From Fibrobacteria bacterium (lineage in GTDB: Bacteria > Fibrobacterota > Fibrobacteria > UBA11236), in assembly GCA_025360005.1 (NCBI GenBank), contig JANYDA010000009.1, positions 124,001 to 188,000 on the forward strand: a stretch of DNA of 64,000 nucleotides, written 5' to 3'. A program made the translations under genes and the position numbers. This document shows, one piece after another, positions 8,751 to 17,542 of the stretch; within the stretch, counting starts at the first letter, position 1; the number at the start of each line of letters is the position of its first letter. Below the pieces are notes generated by a model. It did not search any database and was not told where the DNA came from. It was given only the letters and a program-made list of their open reading frames with translations.

Positions 8751-9854
8751 TTGACCTGGAAACACAGTGCGCTATTGAGCTATAGCCTCGCGATTTTAGG
8801 GTTCTGGAACGCCGTCGCCATGGAAAAGCCGGAGTTCCAGACCGGAGTGAAAATGGGATATGACTACGGCCAGAACGGAGTGGGCTGGCCCAACCTGGCC
8901 AAGGATCCCTTGGGCAATTCCGGGCGGGGCGGTTTTTACGTCACCATGCTGAGGCTGAAGGCTTCCGTGGCGTTTGATAGTACCTTCTCCGCCGTTGCGC
9001 TAGGCAATTTATACTACTCGGATATCCAGGAAATGTACCTGGTGAAAAAGTTTGAAAACTATACCTTCACGGCCGGAAAATTCCGGGGCGCGGGCCTCAA
9101 ATCCGGATCCGGCACGGATGAGTTTGAACGCACTACCATCAATGCCCCGTTATACGCCAGATACTGGTCCTATTATAAACGCCTCAACAATTTCCGGGAC
9201 TTCGGCGTGCAGGTGGAGGGCGATTATTTCGGGGGCGATGTCAAACATCGCTTCTACATCCATAATGCCAACCGGGAAAACGTCTATGTGGATGATCCCA
9301 GCAACGGCGGGACGCCCACCCAGGCCTTGGGTTTGGACTATGCCCTCGATTGGCGCATTTCCCCTTTCACGCAATGGGGCGGGCATGTGGGCGCTCTCGC
9401 CAACCGGGAGCTGGCTGATTTCGTGGGTAAGCATAACGGTTGGCAGGCGGGTTATTGGTTCAAATCCAATCCGGTCGTGGATGCGTCCTTGAACCACCAG
9501 ATGGACGTGGGGAAGTTCCACATGTTCAACGAGGCCATGCTTTTATACAACCGGGAAATCCCCAATCCGGTGGATAGCGCCGCCACCAAGACCTGGGGCG
9601 TCTCCTCGCAAATCCGCTTTGATCATACCGAAAGGGCCTCATCCTTTTTCCGATATGAATTTTTCGATAACACGGATGGAGCCATTCCCGACGACGCGCT
9701 CCATTTGATCACATTGGGAGGGATCTTCCGGCCCTCGCCTCGGAAATTCCCCGGCCTCAAGGTAACGGGGGAATACGTGCGGACACTGGAAGAAGGCGCG
9801 TTAAATACCTTCTCCAATGACGTGCTTTATGCCCAGTTGGAAATGCTTTTCTGA
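8751..9854 (+). CDS. Outer-membrane beta-barrel (porin-like) protein
   Basis: About 367 residues rich in alternating aromatic and polar beta strands, as expected for an outer-membrane barrel. Examples are RYWSYYKRLNNFRDFGVQVE and HRFYIHNANRENVYVD, and the chain ends in an aromatic residue (LYAQLEMLF), typical of BAM substrates. The reading frame extends 5' to 8622, but that part overlaps lipA and is not signal-like. I favour the TTG at 8751, which has AAAGG 8 bases upstream and opens a clean signal peptide (TWKHSALLSYSLAILGF, cleavage near AVA). Substrate unknown. The start choice is inference. Confidence 0.75.
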   Translation: MTWKHSALLSYSLAILGFWNAVAMEKPEFQTGVKMGYDYGQNGVGWPNLAKDPLGNSGRGGFYVTMLRLKASVAFDSTFSAVALGNLYYSDIQEMYLVKKFENYTFTAGKFRGAGLKSGSGTDEFERTTINAPLYARYWSYYKRLNNFRDFGVQVEGDYFGGDVKHRFYIHNANRENVYVDDPSNGGTPTQALGLDYALDWRISPFTQWGGHVGALANRELADFVGKHNGWQAGYWFKSNPVVDASLNHQMDVGKFHMFNEAMLLYNREIPNPVDSAATKTWGVSSQIRFDHTERASSFFRYEFFDNTDGAIPDDALHLITLGGIFRPSPRKFPGLKVTGEYVRTLEEGALNTFSNDVLYAQLEMLF

Positions 9855-9882
9855 GAACGGAAAGCCGCCCCCGCCTTCTGGT

Positions 9883-10776
9883 TCAAGGCTTGATCTTCCA
9901 AGCCCGGTAGGTCCTGGCATCCAATCGGCCGGTGGCCCGGCCCTTGTATGCGCCCGCATCCGCCAAGCGGCCCTGCAATGCCTTCACTTCCTCGCCTTCC
10001 GATCCGAAAACCAGCCAGGGGTTCCGGCCCTTGGGTGCCGAGCGATTTCCCAGCACCAAAGCCGCCGACTCCGCGGGCAAGAGCAGGATGGGGAAGCGTT
10101 TTTGCCCGACGGCGTAGATCAGATCGTGGAAGATTTTCCAAGGCCCCGTATCCAAGGTTCGCTCCTCGCGCCTGGGGCAATGCGGCATGCCCGCCACCAC
10201 CAGGCAACCCGCGCTGGAGTAGCCCGGCCGTTTCCCATCCGCGTTCCAGCCGCAGTGCAGGTTATCATATGGGTTACCGTAATAGAGCGGCGAGGTTTCC
10301 CGGTACGGGACTCCGGAAAGGCTGCGCCGGTACAATCTGGATTCCGTCTGGCGCAGGGCCTGATGCCCGTTCCGCTTGCCTTGCAGATGCTCGCCTTTGG
10401 TAAGGTCGGCATAGAATCCAGGCTCCAGTTGGTTGGTGCCCTTGCCTTTGGCCCGGCCTTTCCGGGCCGCCGCCTTTTCCACGTTGTCCCGATAAGGCAC
10501 GGTGGAGCCGGCAGCGGCGAACACGCGCTCGCCTTCCCGATCCCAAATCCCCAGGGTGCAGCGCATATGGAGATAATCGAGGGCGACGGTGCGGACCGTC
10601 AGGGAACGGGTCCATCCCATCGCCTGCTTAACGGGCAGGGCGCCGCGCAAGGCGAAGAGGACCAGGCCTTTCCCTTCCGGATGGACGTGGAAGGCCGCGA
10701 AGAGTTTTTCCAGGGCCGCGTGGGACAACGTGATGGCATGCGGGGGAGGAGAGGGCGGACGGGGTGTTTTGGTCAT
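9883..10776 (-). CDS. YkuD-like (L,D-transpeptidase-type) protein with peptidoglycan-binding tail
   Basis: A 297-residue protein with no clear signal peptide. The middle carries His174 in NLHCGWN followed by GYSSAGCLVVAG with Cys191. The spacing and surroundings resemble the HxG...SxGC catalytic block of YkuD L,D-transpeptidases, although the usual final Arg/Asn context is different. The C-terminus (about residues 255-297, GSEGEEVKALQGRL) looks like a peptidoglycan-binding type 1 repeat. I infer a cell-wall enzyme or a phage/endolysin-like relative. The family match is suggestive only. It stands alone on the minus strand between the barrel gene and hsp20 and is divergent from hsp20. Confidence 0.55.
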   Translation of the reverse strand: MTKTPRPPSPPPHAITLSHAALEKLFAAFHVHPEGKGLVLFALRGALPVKQAMGWTRSLTVRTVALDYLHMRCTLGIWDREGERVFAAAGSTVPYRDNVEKAAARKGRAKGKGTNQLEPGFYADLTKGEHLQGKRNGHQALRQTESRLYRRSLSGVPYRETSPLYYGNPYDNLHCGWNADGKRPGYSSAGCLVVAGMPHCPRREERTLDTGPWKIFHDLIYAVGQKRFPILLLPAESAALVLGNRSAPKGRNPWLVFGSEGEEVKALQGRLADAGAYKGRATGRLDARTYRAWKIKP

Positions 10777-11060
10777 GATAGTCGATACTTAAAATAATTA
10801 AAACCAGGATCCCGGTTCTCCATCGTCGCAAGATGCGACGTCTGTTTCAAGCTATGGTTGCAGAACCGGCGGGCGCCGGGAGGTTTCCCGCGAAACCTCC
10901 CGTGCCGGCGCCGTCCCGGCCCTATTTCCCGGGACTTTCGGGCCGTTTCGGCCGATGAGATCCTTTTGGACCATGGATGGGGAATGGCATGCCCGTTGCT
11001 TTTCCATTCCCCGCATAGAGAGCCATCCAGGCTCGCAACCCAAAAAAGGAGATGATAGCC
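10777..11060. promoter_or_regulatory. Divergent intergenic region with two perfect hairpins upstream of hsp20
   Basis: A 284-base gap between divergent genes. It holds a 7-bp hairpin with a 3-base loop (CGTCGCA at 10824-10830 pairing with TGCGACG at 10834-10840). It also holds a 10-bp perfect hairpin with a 4-base loop (GGGAGGTTTC at 10878-10887 pairing with GAAACCTCCC at 10892-10901). No CIRCE operator (TTAGCACTC/GAGTGCTAA) and no clear sigma32 promoter is visible. A ribosome site AAGGAG (11046-11051) precedes the hsp20 start. The hairpins may be an operator, a terminator for antisense reading, or an RNA leader. Confidence 0.4.
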
Positions 11061-11480
11061 ATGAACAGTTCCCTCGCATACAGCCCCGCCCGTTGGTTGG
11101 ATCAATTCTTCACCGATTTCGACAAAGCCGACGCGACCAAGAACGACTTCGCGCCCGCCGTTGACATCCTGGAAGAGAAGGAAGACTATGTGCTGCGGGC
11201 CGAATTGCCGGGCGTGGCCAAGGAGAACATCAAGATCGAAGTGAAGGAGAACCGCCTGACACTGAGCGGTAAGAAGGAAAGCTCCTGGGCGGACAAAGGC
11301 GCCGATGCGCAAGCCGAATACCGGTATTCCGAATCCCGCTACGGCGGCTTCACGCGCGTCTTCGAGCTTCCGCGCAATGTTTCCGGAGAATCCATCCGCG
11401 CGGAGTACAATAATGGAGTGCTGTTCTTGAGGATCCCCAAGGCCAAGGAAGCCTTGTCCCGGGTCATCGAGATCAAGTAA
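11061..11480 (+). CDS. Small heat-shock protein, Hsp20/alpha-crystallin family
   Basis: An ATP-independent holdase chaperone of the cytoplasm. The alpha-crystallin domain spans about residues 33-136, with ELPGVAKENIKIEV, NRLTLSGKKE and the closing NNGVLFLRIPKAKE, whose LRI resembles the hydrophobic G-x-L core; it ends VIEIK. Length is 139 residues from the ATG at 11061. That ATG is preferred over the one at 11052 because AAGGAG directly abuts the earlier codon, leaving a normal 9-base spacing to the later one. It is monocistronic and converges with cysC. Confidence 0.95.
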   Translation: MNSSLAYSPARWLDQFFTDFDKADATKNDFAPAVDILEEKEDYVLRAELPGVAKENIKIEVKENRLTLSGKKESSWADKGADAQAEYRYSESRYGGFTRVFELPRNVSGESIRAEYNNGVLFLRIPKAKEALSRVIEIK

Positions 11481-11548
11481 CCAAGTAACTGGAAGCGGAT
11501 TGGGCCGGAAGCTCCGGGGATGGCCTCGGAGCCCACGGCTCGGGAAGT

Positions 11549-12151
11549 TTAGAGATAACCTTTTTCCGCCAGCAGTTTCATAATGCGTTCGAGGGACTCT
11601 TCGATCTTTTCTTTGTCCGTGTGCAAAGTGATCTCCGGATGTTCCGGAGGCTCATACGGCGAAGAGATACCGGTGAACTGGGCGATCTCGCCCTTACGCG
11701 CCTTTACGTACAGGCCCTTGGGATCGCGCGTTTCGCAAATCGCCAGCGGCGTGTCGACGAAGACTTCGATGAAGTCCGTCCCGATCAGGTTGCGCGAAAT
11801 TTCCCGCTCCTCCCGGAAAGGGGAGATGAAGGAAACCAAGGTGAGCACGTTGGCATCCCACAGCAACCTGGCCACGTGGGCGACGCGGCGGTTGTTCTCT
11901 TTGCGGTCGCTTTCCGAGAAACCCAGATCGGAGCAAAGGCCCATGCGCACATTGTCGCCGTCCAACAGGTAGGAAAGCTTGCCGGCCTGGTTGATGCGTT
12001 GCTCCAGCGCGTTGGCAATCGTGGACTTGCCGCTTCCGGAAAGACCCGTGAACCAGATCACGGCGCTTTTCTGGCCCAGCACGCGAGCGCGCGCATCCCG
12101 ATTCACGGAGGTGTTGTGCCAAACCACGTTCGGGGATTTGATCGGATCCAT
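11549..12151 (-). CDS. cysC: Adenylylsulfate (APS) kinase
   Basis: Phosphorylates adenosine 5'-phosphosulfate to PAPS in sulfate activation. It is 200 residues long with P-loop GLSGSGKST at about 36-44, substrate loop [12 protein letters not shown], and [11 protein letters not shown] containing the conserved Ser. The reading frame continues upstream to 12502, but that part overlaps cysN and is not family-like. The ATG at 12151 lies 10 bases after the cysN stop and gives the normal N-terminus ([15 protein letters not shown]). It is last in a cysD-cysN-cysC operon. All catalytic motifs are intact, in contrast to the degenerate copy at the end of the adjacent CysN. Confidence 0.95.
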   Translation of the reverse strand: MDPIKSPNVVWHNTSVNRDARARVLGQKSAVIWFTGLSGSGKSTIANALEQRINQAGKLSYLLDGDNVRMGLCSDLGFSESDRKENNRRVAHVARLLWDANVLTLVSFISPFREEREISRNLIGTDFIEVFVDTPLAICETRDPKGLYVKARKGEIAQFTGISSPYEPPEHPEITLHTDKEKIEESLERIMKLLAEKGYL

Positions 12152-12161
12152 GGCTTTAAAT

Positions 12162-13994
12162 CTAAATACCGCCGATGGCGCCGGACGCCCGCAATTTCGC
12201 CAGCGCCTCCTCGACCAGCCCGGCTGTGGTTCCGGTGGCCTCTTCCGCATCGGCGGGAGCTTCCAATTGCAGCACCGCATGGGGTTCGACCAGGTTTTCC
12301 AGGGTCTTGATATCCTCTGAGTCCAGGCCTTTGGCGGCGGCCACAACCAATAGGCCGGCATCCAACAACAGCGAGGCGGCCTGGCCAAGCTGCGCGGCGG
12401 GGATTTCCGCTTCCCATCCGGATACGATCTTGGCGTCGCCGCTTTCCGAACTCTGATGCGAATCGGCTTCCTGCGCATCCTCCAACCCCAGGTAGAAAGC
12501 ATGCCTGCCCAGGCCGATGAGCCTGGCTTCCAGGGCTTTGGCTGCGACCTTGGGATCCCGTCCGGGGCCGCCGGAAAGGATCACCAAAGCGGGTTTCTGG
12601 CCCATAAGCTCGGCGCGCGCTTCCGCGGAGACGGCGGAGCGGGAAAGCAGGGAAGGCTTGGCCGAACCTATGGCCTGCGCATCTTCCGGCAAGGCTTCGC
12701 GTACGATGCCGCCGCCTGCGATTTCGTATTGATCCACTATCACGAAGCGTCCCGTGGCTTCCAAGCGCGCGATGGGATCGAAGGCCAGGGGCTTGGAAAG
12801 CTCGATGATGCAATCGGCCACGTCATGGCGTTCCACCGCGGACTTGGTCTGGCCGCCGGTTTCGGAAGCGTCGATGAGGTAGTTGATCTTCTCCAACCGG
12901 CACGGCACCTTGGCGGTGCCTAGTTTGAGATGGTAGGTTTTGCCCGGCTGGAAAGGCTTCTTGCCCATCCAGAACAGGTTGATGCGGAGCCGCCGGGAAA
13001 CTTCCGCCTGCACCTCCGCGGCTTTGACCATCAGTTCGCCGCGGCCTACGTAGATCTGCTCCGCCAAGGTGAAACCGATGGAGATGTCCGCGCCGATTTC
13101 CTCTCGCGCTACCGCATGGAAGGCCTCGATGGAAGCGATGCGGCTTTTCTTCCCGGAGGGCAGGAACACCACGGGATCGCCGGCTTGGATGGAACCGGAT
13201 TCCACGCGGCCGGATACGATGCGGCGATCGTCGCCCAAGGAGGTGAACTTGTAGATGTCCTGCACGGGCATGCGGAAGGGCTGGTTCGCCTTGGGCGGTT
13301 CCTTCTCGAAATTGTCCATGGCGGAAAGCAGGTTGGGGCCTTTGTACCAAGGCATTTTGTCTGAAGCATGGATCAGGCCTTCCCCGTTGAACGCGGAGAT
13401 GGGCAGGAAAAAGCGCGGAGTGGCGCCGATGCGCGCCAGGAAGGCGACGTATTCGTCGCGGATGTCTTCGAAGGCCTCGCGGGAATAGCCCACCAGATCC
13501 ATCTTGTTGACGGCCACGGCGATTTGCTTGATGCCGAGCATGGACAGCAGGTATCCATGCCGCTTGCTGTTCTCCCGGATGCCTTCCTTGGCGTCGATGA
13601 CCAGCACGGCCGCTTCCGCGCGGGCCGCGCCCGTCACCATGTTCTTCAGGAACTCGATATGGCCGGGGGCATCGATGATGATATAGTCGCGCTTGCCGGA
13701 TTTGAAGAATGTGCGCGCGGTGTCGATGGTGATGCCCTGGGCCTGTTCATCCTTGAGTGCGTCCAGCAGGAAGGCGTATTCAAAGGGACGCGAATTACGC
13801 TCGCAGAAGGCCCGCACGGATTCCAGTTTGCCGTCGGGCAGGGATCCCGTGTCGGCCAGCAGGCGGCCCACCACGGTGCTCTTGCCGTGATCGACATGGC
13901 CGACGATGACGATGTTCATGCGGATGCGGCCGTCCACCATGGAACCGGGAACGCCGGTGGGGGCGAAAGGCGTGGCGATGCGGGTGGGTTCCAT
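12162..13994 (-). CDS. cysN: Sulfate adenylyltransferase subunit 1 (CysN) with degenerate APS-kinase-like tail
   Basis: The GTPase subunit of ATP sulfurylase. G1 is GHVDHGKST (about residues 32-40), G3 is DAPGH and G4 is NKMD, followed by the EF-Tu-like beta-barrel domains to about residue 440. From about residue 468 the C-terminus ([14 protein letters not shown], then [19 protein letters not shown], then [13 protein letters not shown]) aligns in order with APS kinase. The P-loop GLSGSGKST has become GGPGRDPKV and DGDN has become GLED, so it should not bind ATP normally. The start is the second ATG at 13994, with AAGGA 8 bases upstream; the frame reaching back to 14369 lies inside cysD. Total length is 610 residues, against about 475 for stand-alone CysN. 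Confidence 0.93.
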   Translation of the reverse strand: MEPTRIATPFAPTGVPGSMVDGRIRMNIVIVGHVDHGKSTVVGRLLADTGSLPDGKLESVRAFCERNSRPFEYAFLLDALKDEQAQGITIDTARTFFKSGKRDYIIIDAPGHIEFLKNMVTGAARAEAAVLVIDAKEGIRENSKRHGYLLSMLGIKQIAVAVNKMDLVGYSREAFEDIRDEYVAFLARIGATPRFFLPISAFNGEGLIHASDKMPWYKGPNLLSAMDNFEKEPPKANQPFRMPVQDIYKFTSLGDDRRIVSGRVESGSIQAGDPVVFLPSGKKSRIASIEAFHAVAREEIGADISIGFTLAEQIYVGRGELMVKAAEVQAEVSRRLRINLFWMGKKPFQPGKTYHLKLGTAKVPCRLEKINYLIDASETGGQTKSAVERHDVADCIIELSKPLAFDPIARLEATGRFVIVDQYEIAGGGIVREALPEDAQAIGSAKPSLLSRSAVSAEARAELMGQKPALVILSGGPGRDPKVAAKALEARLIGLGRHAFYLGLEDAQEADSHQSSESGDAKIVSGWEAEIPAAQLGQAASLLLDAGLLVVAAAKGLDSEDIKTLENLVEPHAVLQLEAPADAEEATGTTAGLVEEALAKLRASGAIGGI

Positions 13995-14005
13995 GGTCAT
14001 GATCC

Positions 14006-14917
14006 TTACATGTATCCGTCGCGGCGGAGGGTTTCCAGGCCGCCGCCGTCTTCTTTGTCCTGGGCGCGGCCGGAGCGCTCCGCGATGTTCGCGAACTTTC
14101 CGGTCTTGAGTTCCGCCACTATCTCGGCGACGTTCTTGGAGGTTGAATCCACGGGCGTCGTGCAGGGGTAACATCCCAGGGACCGGTAGCGCTTGCCGGT
14201 CCCCTTGTCGAAATACAGATCGGTGATGGGGATGTTCTCGCGCTGGATGTATTCCCAGATGTTGAGCTCGGTCCAATCCAGGAGCGGATGGATGCGCAGA
14301 TGGGTGCCTGGGGCGAAATCGGTCTTGAACTGGTTCCAGAGTTCCGGGGGTTGATCGCCCACATCCCACTCGTTGTTCTTGTCGCGGGGGGAGAAGTAGC
14401 GTTCCTTGGAACGCGATCCTTCCTCATCGGCGCGGGCTCCCACGATCACGCCGGTATACGGATCCTTGTTCTTGTCGGTTTCGTACTTGCCGGTCTGCAG
14501 GTTGAGGCGATAGCGCGGCCACTCCCCGGAGAGGGTATTCTTCAACGCGTCCGTCTTCAGGTTCTTGCAGCATTGCAGGCGCGTGATGTTCCCGTCCGGA
14601 AAGGTCTCCTTGCGTTCCAACGCGCCCTTGTTCTGACCATAAACCATGGTCAGATGCCAATCCATCGCCAATTGATCGCGATAGCGGATCATCTCCGGAA
14701 TCTTGTAATTGGTGTCGATGTGGACCAGGGTGATGGGCACATGCCCGAAGAAAGCCTTGCGCGCCAGCCATAACAGGACGGTGCTGTCCTTGCCGATGGA
14801 CCAGAGCATGGCCAGGTTCTTGAAATTGGCGTATGCTTCACGGAGGATGTACACGCTTTGGTTTTCGAGCTGTTCCAGATGATCGTGTTCCATACTGTCT
14901 TTCGCAAAGAGGGACAT
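14006..14917 (-). CDS. cysD: Sulfate adenylyltransferase subunit 2
   Basis: The catalytic subunit of ATP sulfurylase, making APS from ATP and sulfate with CysN. The PP-loop signature [10 protein letters not shown] is near residues 40-49. Other family blocks are [12 protein letters not shown], the [14 protein letters not shown] loop, and a C-terminal [10 protein letters not shown] followed by the conserved [10 protein letters not shown]. Length is 303 residues. It is first gene of the cysD-cysN-cysC operon, with a candidate promoter just upstream. An alternative start is the Met at residue 9 (MEHDHLEQ). Confidence 0.96.
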   Translation of the reverse strand: MSLFAKDSMEHDHLEQLENQSVYILREAYANFKNLAMLWSIGKDSTVLLWLARKAFFGHVPITLVHIDTNYKIPEMIRYRDQLAMDWHLTMVYGQNKGALERKETFPDGNITRLQCCKNLKTDALKNTLSGEWPRYRLNLQTGKYETDKNKDPYTGVIVGARADEEGSRSKERYFSPRDKNNEWDVGDQPPELWNQFKTDFAPGTHLRIHPLLDWTELNIWEYIQRENIPITDLYFDKGTGKRYRSLGCYPCTTPVDSTSKNVAEIVAELKTGKFANIAERSGRAQDKEDGGGLETLRRDGYM

Positions 14918-14942
14918 ATTAACATATTATTTTAGTCTGGTA

Positions 14943-14971
14943 AATATACCCCATTAACCTGGCTGATTGAA
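14943..14971 (-). promoter_or_regulatory. Candidate promoter of cysDNC
   Basis: On the minus strand TTCAAT (14966-14971) and TATATT (14943-14948) are 17 bases apart, about 26 bases upstream of the cysD start. They sit inside a markedly AT-rich 223-base gap (14918-15140) between cysD and the divergent barrel gene. The -10 box matches 5 of 6 consensus positions; the -35 box matches 3 of 6. I see no SAM or other sulfur-related riboswitch fold in the short leader. The rest of the gap shows nothing further that I can support. Confidence 0.4.
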
Positions 14972-15140
14972 GTTGAAAATTGGATGAAATCGAAGCAATC
15001 AATTCCTATTAGTACTATAGGATAAAATTAACCCAGATTAAACATAGCGGATTAGTATGTGTAAATTGAAACTTCTCGACGAAGGCAAAGATGCCTAGGT
15101 TTAAGTGCGAAAATTTCATCCATCCCAGAAGGAACCTGAT

Positions 15141-15743
15141 ATGCCGATTCGATCCGGAAAAAAGAATGCCTCCCCTGCCGAGCTTTGCATCCGCGCCGCT
15201 TGCTTGCTGGCCTTGACAATGGGCAGCGCCCTCGCTGCAGGGGAATCCGCTCCCTCCGCCTCCAGCGGTTCCTCCTTCGCCACTACCGGCGCCGATCCCT
15301 TTGCAATAGGTGAGAAGGTGGCTTTCGCGGGGTTGTCGGTAGGAACCTTTGGAACCTACGGAAGCAGCCTTATCCCGCCCGTCAGCGCCGGATTCGATTA
15401 TGCGTTCCATGAATACATGACACTCGGGGGATTCTTCGCTTTCTCCCGCTATGATCTGTACAGCGCCGATCTGACTTACCTCACCTTCGCTGCGCGCGGC
15501 ACCTTCCACCCCACCTTCTGGTTCAAGAAGCTGAAGATCCCGCTGGATCCCTATGGTATCGCCACGGTGGGATATACCAATGCTTCCTGGTCGGGAACGG
15601 GCAGCAACACCTATAGCTATGTCGTCATCGGACCCAGCGTGGGCGTGCGCTATTGGTTCCTGCCGAATCTGGCGGGACAAGCCGAGGCCGGCTTGGGATA
15701 CGGTGTGTCCTTGGCCAGCATCGGGCTCGCGCTTAAGATTTAA
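15141..15743 (+). CDS. Small outer-membrane beta-barrel protein
   Basis: A 200-residue exported protein. A signal peptide covers about residues 1-33 (core AACLLALTMGSALA, then AGES). After it come about eight amphipathic strands with aromatic edges (FDYAFHEYMTLGGFFAFSRY, FHPTFWFKKLKIPLDPYG), resembling OmpA/OmpW-type 8-stranded barrels. The ATG at 15141 is chosen because AAGGA lies 7 bases upstream and the signal peptide follows at once; an upstream in-frame start at 15105 is less likely. The last residues (SIGLALKI) lack a terminal aromatic. Function unknown. Confidence 0.7.
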   Translation: MPIRSGKKNASPAELCIRAACLLALTMGSALAAGESAPSASSGSSFATTGADPFAIGEKVAFAGLSVGTFGTYGSSLIPPVSAGFDYAFHEYMTLGGFFAFSRYDLYSADLTYLTFAARGTFHPTFWFKKLKIPLDPYGIATVGYTNASWSGTGSNTYSYVVIGPSVGVRYWFLPNLAGQAEAGLGYGVSLASIGLALKI

Positions 15744-15843
15744 TCCCCGGCCTCCATGGCCGCCCGGGACCGGGATCGCGTTCCACGATTTTATTGCCGC
15801 GCGCGGTCCCATTTATCCATATTTACGGCAAAGGAATTCACCC

Positions 15844-16647
15844 ATGGCCAGCATCGGTTCCGCCGTATACCTCTCCACCTTCCTGCTCGAGAAGAACCGC
15901 ATCAACGGCAAGGGCCCAAGCCTCCTGGTGAGCGATTGGATCGAGGAGGCCGGAGAGGCAGGGTTTTCCGGATTGGAAATCTGGATGAACCATCTGCTTT
16001 TTTCCTCCCGATCGGAATGGGAATTGATCCGGGATCGATCCTCGGAAGCGGATTTCCCCATCTCCATGATCTCCGCCGTGGTGCCGGCGGACTCGTCCGA
16101 CAAGAGCCAGCGTTATCGCGATGCCATCATCGAAGCTTGCGACTATTTCCGGCCGAACGGCCTCAAATTCAGCCTGCCCGGCGGCAAGGGCATAGGGCCG
16201 GAATCCTTGGACTCCATCAAAGAATGGTCCCGGGACGTTCCCAGGGAAATCGGCTTGCTTTTCGACGGCGGGGAAAACGCGGGGCCGGCGGAAATCGAAA
16301 CCGCCCGCAAGGTGTTGGAGGGCGAACGTTATAAAGCGGTCCTGCATCCTTTCCTATTCGCGCCCAAGGAGCTGGAAAAGGCGCTTACAGTGGCGGGGGA
16401 TTTCATAGCCAACCTGGGAGTGCAGGCGAAGCTGGGCGGCGAATGGATCCTGTTGGAAGACAATGCGGCGGAAAACCGGCGGATCATCGCTGCCACCCAT
16501 GCCAAGGGATTCAAAGGGACCTGGTCGATGGAGTACACCAAGGGAGCGGGATTAAAGGGCGAGATTATCGAGGATCTGTTCGATAATGCGGAAAAGGATC
16601 TCAACTTCCTGATAGAATCCCATGCCCGGGCCGCAGTGGGAAGATAG
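15844..16647 (+). CDS. Sugar phosphate isomerase/epimerase-like TIM-barrel protein
   Basis: A 267-residue protein with the AP-endonuclease-2/xylose-isomerase-like TIM-barrel pattern. Successive strands include GFSGLEIWMN, FPISMISAVV and GLKFSLPGGKG, and a late metal-site-like block is TWSMEYTKGAG. The start ATG at 15844 has AAGGA 8 bases upstream. Reading further 5' would overlap the barrel gene in another frame. The exact substrate cannot be read. It sits apart from the larger sugar cluster at 21-26 kb but is the same superfamily as the protein at 22206, so a shared carbohydrate role is possible. Confidence 0.75.
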   Translation: MASIGSAVYLSTFLLEKNRINGKGPSLLVSDWIEEAGEAGFSGLEIWMNHLLFSSRSEWELIRDRSSEADFPISMISAVVPADSSDKSQRYRDAIIEACDYFRPNGLKFSLPGGKGIGPESLDSIKEWSRDVPREIGLLFDGGENAGPAEIETARKVLEGERYKAVLHPFLFAPKELEKALTVAGDFIANLGVQAKLGGEWILLEDNAAENRRIIAATHAKGFKGTWSMEYTKGAGLKGEIIEDLFDNAEKDLNFLIESHARAAVGR

Positions 16648-16656
16648 CTTCCCTTC

Positions 16657-16673
16657 CCGGCGCGTAGCGCCGG
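16657..16673. terminator. Hairpin between convergent genes, possible bidirectional terminator
   Basis: CCGGCGC (16657-16663) pairs perfectly with GCGCCGG (16667-16673) over a GTA loop. It sits in the 33-base gap between the stop of the TIM-barrel gene and the stop of flgB. There is no T tract on either side, so intrinsic termination is uncertain. Confidence 0.4.
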
Positions 16674-16680
16674 AGTTACC

Positions 16681-17097
16681 TCAGCCGCCGCGGCCGGAGA
16701 TGGCGGAGTTCATCTTGTCGAACCCTACGAATTTGGTGAGGAACTGGTAGTAGATCTGGTTCTCCGCCAGCTTGGCGCCTTCCATATCCACATCCACGTT
16801 GTTGATTTCACCCGGCAGGGTGGCATCCTTGGGCTCGAATACGAACGGCTGTATCTTGCTCAGATCGATGCCTTTGCCCGCAGGCATATGGGGATCCTGA
16901 TCGTTCACGGCTTTCAGCTTGGCCTTCAGCGCATTCTGCAATTGCTCTTCGAAGTTGACTTCCTTGCGTTGGTACCCCGGCGTGCTGATATTGGCCAGGT
17001 TCTCCGCGATAGCCTTGCCCCGCAAGACGGTGGCATCCAGGCTTTTATAGGCTAATTGGCGGGTCTCATTGCCGAATAGGAATTTCCGTACGTCCAT
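16681..17097 (-). CDS. flgB: Flagellar basal-body rod protein FlgB
   Basis: A proximal rod subunit of the flagellar basal body. The N-terminal rod signature NLANISTPGYQRKEVNFEEQ is near residues 33-52. The C-terminal rod helix (VDMEGAKLAENQIYYQ) is the usual FlgB/FlgC pattern. Length is 138 residues from the ATG at 17097, matching the family; 10 extra residues would follow from an upstream start. Normally flgB is followed by flgC and fliE. Here the next gene downstream is convergent and nothing flagellar is nearby, so this copy is an orphan. Confidence 0.9.
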   Translation of the reverse strand: MDVRKFLFGNETRQLAYKSLDATVLRGKAIAENLANISTPGYQRKEVNFEEQLQNALKAKLKAVNDQDPHMPAGKGIDLSKIQPFVFEPKDATLPGEINNVDVDMEGAKLAENQIYYQFLTKFVGFDKMNSAISGRGG

Positions 17098-17542
17098 GCC
17101 GCATGGCAAAAGCAATAGCCATTCCAATCGTGCGGAAGCGGGAAATCCGGCTCATCCATGCGGAAGCGGCGCGGGCCACGTTGGCGTGTGCGCGGTACGG
17201 GGAAAAATTGGCCGGGCGATTTTGCCGCCCCGGCAATATTTCCCCCGTGGTCTTGGGGAACCCGGAGACCGGCTTTTGCTTCTTCGGCGTGGGCCCGGAA
17301 AAAGTTAAGGCCTTTTTTGAAGGCATCTCGATTACCGGATTGGCAGGGGCTGCGGCAGGCTGGCAAGCCGGCCGGCCAGCACCGTGTTCCAAACTGGAAC
17401 GATGCGCCCATGGATGTGGAACTGCTTCTTGAATCCTTTCCATCGCGTTGCGCAAAGAGTTGATTTTAGACTTGAATCGTCGGCGGTAACGGGGCGCCGG
17501 GAGAAGCAACTCCAGGCACCGGGTTTGCTTCAGAGGGGGAAT
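17098..17542. promoter_or_regulatory. Divergent flgB/clpB intergenic region with a long imperfect hairpin
   Basis: A 445-base gap. The strongest structure is an imperfect inverted repeat: a left arm at 17199-17218 starting GGGGAAA and ending CGGGCG, and a right arm at 17226-17245, 17 of 20 positions pairing over a 7-base loop. No CIRCE element is visible, and no convincing sigma32-type promoter, although CTTGAA occurs at about 17472 and 17430. The clpB ribosome site is GAGGGGGA just before 17543. I see no open frame here that looks like a gene. Confidence 0.4.

Noticed and set aside
10777-11060. CIRCE/HrcA operator or sigma32 promoter for hsp20
   Set aside because: I looked for TTAGCACTC with its inverted copy and for CTTGAA with CCCCAT and found neither in proper spacing.
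13995-14369. Upstream extension of the cysN frame
   Set aside because: It runs inside cysD in a different frame and is not CysN-like; a ribosome site marks 13994.
14918-15140. Riboswitch in the cysD leader
   Set aside because: The AT-rich gap shows no stem arrangement of a SAM or related sulfur riboswitch; the leader after the candidate promoter is under 20 bases.
17384-17542. 53-codon N-terminal extension of ClpB
   Set aside because: No similarity to ClpB N-domains and no ribosome site before it; GAGGGGGA precedes 17543.
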